Of a DNA stretch of 64,000 bases, positions 60,101 through 64,000 are shown piece by piece. Under the pieces are notes generated by a model, which ran no database searches, was not told the DNA's origin, and saw only the letters and a list, made by a program, of their open reading frames with translations. The stretch is from Granulosicoccus sp965214025. Lineage in GTDB: Bacteria; Pseudomonadota; Gammaproteobacteria; Granulosicoccales; Granulosicoccaceae. Every line of letters starts with the position of its first letter. Position 1 is the stretch's first letter. A program made the translations under genes and the position numbers. The stretch spans positions 1 to 64,000 of the forward strand of contig CBDCAW010000047.1 of NCBI GenBank assembly GCA_965214025.1, written 5' to 3'.

Positions 60101-61583
60101 TCGAGCCGATGGCCTCGCTCCCCCCTTCCGCCAGTACGCGCAGCACCTGATCGCGCTCTTCGTACGAGACATTGAACATCTTCTCGTAGATCGCCAGTTG
60201 GTCGGGCTGCATCGGTGGTGTGCGTTCGGGAGCGTCTCGCAGGCTCGAGCGCAAGTGGCGCGAATGCTTCTGTAACCACTTGGCATAGGGCTGACGGTGC
60301 TTGAGCAGGTCGCAGATGTCGCGAGGCAACAGCAGCCGACCGGACTGGGTATCGACGGCCAGCATCTCGCCGGGCTTCAGCCGGCCTTTCTTCGTGATGT
60401 CGCTGGCCGCGTAGTCGTATACGCCTACCTCGGACGCCAGCGTGATATGCCGATCCTTGCTGATCACGTAGCGTGCCGGACGCAGCCCATTGCGATCGAG
60501 CACGCAGCTCGCGTAGCGGCCGTCAGAGAGCACCACGCCGGCCGGGCCATCCCACGGTTCCATGTGCATGGAGTTGTATTCGAGGAACGCTCGCAGGTCG
60601 GAGTCGAGTTCCCAGGTGTTCTGCCACGCCGGTGGAATCAGCATGCGCATCGCACGGAACAGATCGATGCCGCCGGCGATCAGTACTTCCAGCATGTTGT
60701 CGAGCGACATGGAATCCGAGCCGCTCTGGCTGATCAGCGGCACCAGCTCCTGCAGCTCCGGCAACAACTCGGAGCGCAGCTTGTTGACACGCGCATTCGC
60801 CCAGTTGCGATTGCCCTTGATGGTATTGATCTCGCCGTTGTGCGCCAGGTAGCGGAACGGTTGCGCCAGGCGCCACTGCGGCAGGGTATTGGTGGAGAAG
60901 CGTTGGTGAAACACAGCGATCGACGAGGCCATGTCCGCGGCGGCGAGATCGAGATAGAAGGCCGGCAGATTGGCCGGCATCATCAGCCCTTTGTAGAGCA
61001 CGATCTCGCTCGACAACGAGCAGACGTAGAACTCTTCGCTCGCCTGGTCGAGTGCAATCTCCGACTTGCGCCGTGCGACGAACAGATGACGGTTGAACTC
61101 GGCGGTGTCCATTTCGTCGTCGGGGCTGACGAACAGTTGTTCGATGCGCGGCATCTTGCGCTGGGCTTCCTCGCCACAGACGCCCTTGTCCACCGGCACC
61201 ACGCGCCAGCCATGAAAGCTCAGGCCACGATCCTCGAGCTGGCGTTGAAGCATGGCACGCGCCTCCGATGCCTTGCTCTCGTCATGACTGAGAAAGACGA
61301 TGCCGGTGGCGAACTCCTCGGGCAGTTCGATGCCGCCCTCCGCCGCTACCCGGCGCAGGAACCGCTCGGGTTTGCGCAGTTGCAGGCCGCAGCCGTCACC
61401 GGTCTTGCCATCGGCGCCGATGGCGCCTCGGTGAGTCATTCTCGCCAATGACTTGATGGCGGTCTCGACCAGCCAATGGCTGGCCTTGCCGTCCATCTGG
61501 GCGATCAGGCCAAAGCCGCAGTTATCATGTTCGAAGTCAGGGTCATACAGCCCGCTCTGTGCGAGGTTGTCGAGATACGTCAT
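57102..61583 (-). CDS. gltB: Glutamate synthase (NADPH) large subunit
   Basis: 1493 residues. After a short propeptide, Cys22 (DNCGFGLIA) is the N-terminal nucleophile of the glutaminase domain. The central and FMN domains follow (TGASPLTSVKYAGSPWELG), the 3Fe-4S cluster Cys are in C-x5-C-x4-C near KYLRICHLNNC, and the C-terminal GXGXG beta-helix ends the protein (GDHGCEYMTGG, GMTGGLAFVYD). Together with GltD it makes glutamate from glutamine and 2-oxoglutarate. ATG 61583 is chosen by the propeptide length. gltD is not beside it in this window. Confidence 0.97.
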   Translation of the reverse strand: MTYLDNLAQSGLYDPDFEHDNCGFGLIAQMDGKASHWLVETAIKSLARMTHRGAIGADGKTGDGCGLQLRKPERFLRRVAAEGGIELPEEFATGIVFLSHDESKASEARAMLQRQLEDRGLSFHGWRVVPVDKGVCGEEAQRKMPRIEQLFVSPDDEMDTAEFNRHLFVARRKSEIALDQASEEFYVCSLSSEIVLYKGLMMPANLPAFYLDLAAADMASSIAVFHQRFSTNTLPQWRLAQPFRYLAHNGEINTIKGNRNWANARVNKLRSELLPELQELVPLISQSGSDSMSLDNMLEVLIAGGIDLFRAMRMLIPPAWQNTWELDSDLRAFLEYNSMHMEPWDGPAGVVLSDGRYASCVLDRNGLRPARYVISKDRHITLASEVGVYDYAASDITKKGRLKPGEMLAVDTQSGRLLLPRDICDLLKHRQPYAKWLQKHSRHLRSSLRDAPERTPPMQPDQLAIYEKMFNVSYEERDQVLRVLAEGGSEAIGSMGDDTPFPVMSEHVRSLYDNFRQQFAQVTNPPIDPLRETIVMSLETCLGREKNLFRETHHHANRLLVRSPVMSQQKFDTLMAMNDEPAYQNTSIDLQYDPAEETLEKAIRRIVDTAIDAVMDDQKVVILLTDRELTSGMLPVHALLATGAVHHGMIEAGCRPEANIVVETGTARDSHQIAVLVGYGATCVYPYLAYECIRSMAGNGEIVAGDTPQLQQNYRKGINKGLMKILSKMGISTIASYRGAQLYEIVGLNKSVCELCFTGTTSRIQGMDFSDIETDLRALGKIAFDSGIEAAQGGLLKYIHGGEYHAYNPDVVQQLQAAVTSGEYEDYEIYQRSVDDRRPAMLRDLLDLAPQAEPIDIEDVEPIEAILTRFDSAGMSLGALSPEAHETLAEAMNRLGGRSNSGEGGEDLERYGTVRMSKIKQVASGRFGVTPNYLVNAEVLQIKIAQGAKPGEGGQLPGHKVNEMIARLRHSSPGVALISPPPHHDIYSIEDLAQLIFDLKQVNPEALVSVKLVAEAGVGTVAAGVTKAYADLITISGYDGGTGASPLTSVKYAGSPWELGMSETHQVLRANNLRGKVRVQTDGGLKTGLDVIKAAILGAESFGFGTGPMIAMGCKYLRICHLNNCATGVATQHKVLRMRHFHGNVEKVMNYMRFVAEDVRRHMAALGVRSIADLIGRTQYLTPAAGQTDRQARLDLSPLLSTGGIPDDAPRFCQVERNEPYDKGVLAEQMVKDCQDAIRTRSGGEFHYDIQNINRSIGARLSGEIARLHGDHGMDEAPLELYFKGTAGQSFGVWNAGGLHLHLDGDANDYVGKGMAGGRIVVRPPADARFSGRESVIVGNTCLYGATGGTFYAAGLGGERFAVRNSGAVAVIEGIGDHGCEYMTGGCVVVLGETGVNFGAGMTGGLAFVYDQHNAFVDRYNHELIDIHRLHSESMERYRTYLQILIEDHAKATGSLNAHQMVEDFYSLASRFWMVKPKAAELSELLATLRRAA

Positions 61584-61944
61584 GGTGTTCAAGTCAGTCG
61601 TCGGTGGGACGCGGCCGCACCAGAGGCTGGCGCCGGCGGATCGCGTCAGGGCCGTCATCAGTCAGCCGACAGAACTTTCCTGGCGCGACCATGACGAACT
61701 CACGACGGATTATACGTGCTGGCGCGGTAATTGAACCTTATGAAGATAAGGCCATGACGGACAAGATGATTTCCTGCCAGCGAGGGGAAACTCCTGTTCA
61801 CAGGCGACAGCGGGTGGGTTCAAACCTGTCTGCCTGAGCTCAATGGCCTGTTCATGACGCCGGCAACAGGCGCCTTCGTCGGATGACAGGGGTCTTCCGA
61901 CATGGCGATGCCGCCTTGACCGTCCTTGTCGTGATGAGCCGGGT
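61584..61944. other. Intergenic region between the DamX-like gene and gltB (361 bp)
   Basis: Upstream control region of gltB. A -10-like TATAAT on the minus strand (61709-61714) gives a predicted leader of about 120 bases; the matching -35 is weak (TTCAAT at 15-base spacing). No NtrC box or RNA gene was found. No gene is supported here. Confidence 0.45.
61709..61714 (-). promoter_or_regulatory. gltB: Possible sigma70 -10 element of gltB
   Basis: A perfect TATAAT on the minus strand about 125 bp before the gltB ATG. The -35 candidate TTCAAT is 15 bases away, short of the usual 17, so the call rests mainly on the -10 match and position. Confidence 0.35.
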
Positions 61945-63969
61945 CTAATTGCGTACCGTCTCCTGCAGGCGGCCGATGGCACGGATCCAGGGCTCGTTGC
62001 TCCGGAGCTCCGCCGGCATGGCCTCGATCGCGGCGGTCGCGGCTTCGATCGTCGGGTAGAGCCCATGCACCATGGCATACCAGACGGTACCGCTGCGCTC
62101 GAACGAGAACACCGAGTTCGGCGATGGCAGATTGCTGTTCTGCAGGAAGCTGTCGACACTCTCCCGATCGATCGCGGCGATCATCTGCACCGTGAACTGA
62201 TCGGGTGACTGCACCAGGATCCAGTTGGGAGATTCGAGGGAGCCTGCGATCGAGGACGATCCGGATGCGCTCGCGTCGTTCGTGCCCGGCGCGCCGGGTT
62301 CGTCGTCACTGACCGGGGCATCGCGCCTGATGTCGTCCAACGCTTCCGGCGGCGGATCGAGGGGCGCGGTCTCGACGGGCACCTCGGCTGTTTGTATCGG
62401 CTCGCCGCTACCATCGCCAGCCACCGGGTTCGGGTCATCGATGGCGAGCTCCTCGGCACTCAGCGATCCACCTTGTACGCCTTCGGTATTCGCAGCATCG
62501 GCGCTCGTGTCATCCGCGTCGTCGTTCCGGGCAGCATTTTCCGCACGCGAGGTTTGCGGAACGATCTCGATCCTCTCATCAGCCGATGCATCGTTCCCAT
62601 CGGTTCTGCCGCTGTCGGCCGGTTCCGCTACCGGCGCAGGCAATATTGACGACGGCGCAGTTTCAGTGGTGGCCGATGCGGCGGCAGACTCTCCGGCAGA
62701 AGCATTCGCCGGCGGGTCGGCAGGGTCTGCCGGTGCACGATCACTGCCACGGGTGCCGGCATCATTCGAAGCCGCGGGTGTGGAACGATCGCCGTCGGCC
62801 GGCATTGCCGCCTCCGGTGCGGCCTGTGCGAGCGCTTCGGACTCCGCCTGTTCACGCTGGTCTGTCTCGGCCCGGGCAGCGGCGGCCTCCTCGGCTGCCA
62901 GCTCACGCGCACGTTCCTCGTTCGCGCGTTCGCGGACCAGTCGTAGCCGTTCCGCATTCTCGGCCTCGGTGTCGGCAGAGGCGCTGGTTGCCTGCGGTCG
63001 GGCGTTATCGCCTGAATCATCGGGTGAGGGCAGGAACAGCAGCAAGCCGGCGAGGATCAGTGCCGCCGCCACGCCACCGAAGAGCAGCTTACGTCGTCGA
63101 TCGTCCATTTCCGGCAGGCTGGATGCGAAGCTCTTGGACACGGGGGCCGCCGCCGGTAGGCTGCCGAACCGCTCGTTCAACGTTTCAGCCGCGAGAGACT
63201 GCAGAGTGCCGGGACGTCCGCTGGCTCGATCGTTGAGCATCGCCACGTCTTCGTCGTCGAACGGCAACGCGTCGGTATGCCCGGCCTGTGCCAGCCGGAA
63301 TGCCAGGAAGCTGGCTGCGCGGTCGTCCTCCAGCGGTTCCATGCTGAGAATGGAGTAGGGCAGGTCGGCACCTTCGGGCAACAGGTCGGGTATGCGATCT
63401 TCGAAATCGTCGCTGGCCGCGAAGACCATGCGCAACAGGGTTTCATCACCGCTGTTCAGGTACAGCATGCTGCTGAGCAGCCGGGTAAGTTCGTTGTCGT
63501 CGACCGCTTCGGCATCGTCGACGATCACCACACACAACGTGTTGCGCTCATCCATGCCCTGCAGGCAGGGAATGAGCTCGTCGAGCGAAAGTTTGAGATC
63601 TTCCGGAACCGGTTGCTGGAACGCTTCGAGCATGCCGGCGAAGAGGTTGTCCGTGTCGAATCGTTCCGTGCCGGCGACATGAAAGCACTGGATGCGCGTA
63701 CCGCTGTCGTCGTTGAGAACGTCGAGCAGTATGGAGCGGCCGGAGCCCGGCGGGCCGAGCACCAGCAACAGGTCGTCACCGGCGATCAGTGCCTGACGCA
63801 CATCGTCGAGTTGGGCCTCGCTCGTGTCATCGACGAAGCGCCCATGCCCCGGAACCGTGTGCAGGAACGGCTGGCCGTGCAGACCGAGCGCGTCAAGCGT
63901 GGCAGCCGACAGCAGCGCGCCATCGGCTTCGCCGTGCAGGGGTTCATCGCGTGACGACATCAGGCCCAT
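61945..63969 (-). CDS. DamX-like AAA ATPase/SPOR-domain cell division protein
   Basis: 674 residues. An ATPase domain (about 25-275) has Walker A LVLGPPGSGRSILLD and Walker B-like LCVVIVDDAEA. One transmembrane helix (LLFGGVAAALILAGLLLFLP, about 300-320) is followed by a long periplasmic Ala/Asp/Glu/Ser-rich linker and a C-terminal SPOR domain (NWILVQSPDQFTVQMIAAID, WYAMVHGLYPTIEAA), which binds denuded peptidoglycan at the division site. The layout matches DamX-type proteins that precede gltBD in gammaproteobacteria. ATG 63969 is used; ATG 63960 is equally possible. Confidence 0.88.
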   Translation of the reverse strand: MGLMSSRDEPLHGEADGALLSAATLDALGLHGQPFLHTVPGHGRFVDDTSEAQLDDVRQALIAGDDLLLVLGPPGSGRSILLDVLNDDSGTRIQCFHVAGTERFDTDNLFAGMLEAFQQPVPEDLKLSLDELIPCLQGMDERNTLCVVIVDDAEAVDDNELTRLLSSMLYLNSGDETLLRMVFAASDDFEDRIPDLLPEGADLPYSILSMEPLEDDRAASFLAFRLAQAGHTDALPFDDEDVAMLNDRASGRPGTLQSLAAETLNERFGSLPAAAPVSKSFASSLPEMDDRRRKLLFGGVAAALILAGLLLFLPSPDDSGDNARPQATSASADTEAENAERLRLVRERANEERARELAAEEAAAARAETDQREQAESEALAQAAPEAAMPADGDRSTPAASNDAGTRGSDRAPADPADPPANASAGESAAASATTETAPSSILPAPVAEPADSGRTDGNDASADERIEIVPQTSRAENAARNDDADDTSADAANTEGVQGGSLSAEELAIDDPNPVAGDGSGEPIQTAEVPVETAPLDPPPEALDDIRRDAPVSDDEPGAPGTNDASASGSSSIAGSLESPNWILVQSPDQFTVQMIAAIDRESVDSFLQNSNLPSPNSVFSFERSGTVWYAMVHGLYPTIEAATAAIEAMPAELRSNEPWIRAIGRLQETVRN

Positions 63970-64000
63970 GGATCAGATCCGTTCATCAATTTATCGCGTC

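Noticed and set aside
58674..60275. 533-codon plus-strand frame inside gltB
   Set aside because: Antisense shadow of the conserved gltB coding sequence.

Overview
The window is GC-rich, densely packed bacterial chromosome, most consistent with a gammaproteobacterium. The evidence is a two-subunit glycyl-tRNA synthetase (glyQS), glnA with an adenylylation-type Tyr motif next to ntrBC, GmhB for LPS heptose synthesis, a damX-like/gltB pair, MetA, RsmE, TcdA and TatD. I cannot place it below class level.

Layout. 1-8846: an accessory block bounded by insertion sequences. It runs from the 5' end of an IS3-family element (1-144), through a TadE-like protein overlapping a large secreted Rhs toxin with a Hint domain, an acidic linker and an exchangeable C-terminal toxin plus a CPCC-type putative immunity gene, to an IS66-family element (7301-8846). 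8924-10667: a P-loop kinase-like gene and a type IV prepilin-like gene. 10676-17121: ntrC, ntrB, a decayed DUF222/HNH endonuclease gene, and glnA with a sigma54 promoter and two NtrC boxes. 17317-34932: mostly core genes (glyQ, glyS, gmhB, plsC, tatD, a zinc peptidase, an ATPase-metA pair, trmB, tRNA-Thr, an RRM protein, GIY-YIG, tcdA, a lipoprotein, a CinA-like protein, a sirtuin, a LEA2 lipoprotein, rsmE, dnaG).

35012-45955 is the most interesting locus: a Ter (tellurium/stress response) cluster. One arm reads left (TerD-family, TerA, TerB, a Na+/Ca2+-exchanger-family protein where terC normally sits, TerD, ATP-grasp). The divergent arm reads right (PRTase-TRSP, HAD, StiP/PRTase-PELOTA, C-C bond lyase, gamma-glutamylcyclotransferase-like) with every stop overlapping the next start. 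This matches the Ter-linked biosynthetic module predicted by comparative genomics to make a nucleoside-like metabolite; its chemistry is, to my knowledge, unproven.

46133-63969: a YceI lipoprotein, a chemoreceptor, an alpha/beta hydrolase, an apparent nitrogen operon (formate/nitrite-family channel, PP2C-kinase fusion, cyanase) with a perfect NtrC box upstream, azlCD with a divergent XRE-cupin regulator, PEBP, DUF2805 and NIPSNAP proteins, gltB without gltD beside it, and a DamX-like ATPase/SPOR protein.

Two patterns run through the window. First, short tandem repeats (7, 9, 15, 18 and 27 bp units) lie in intergenic DNA, gene tails and low-constraint insertions. Second, three genes (glyS twice, tatD, the IS66 transposase) carry single-base frameshifts at or beside 4-base G/C runs, which suggests homopolymer errors in the sequence rather than real gene loss. 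NtrC-type boxes (GCAC-N7-GTGC) precede glnA, ntrBC and the channel/cyanase operon, so the window holds a small nitrogen-control regulon together with its regulator.
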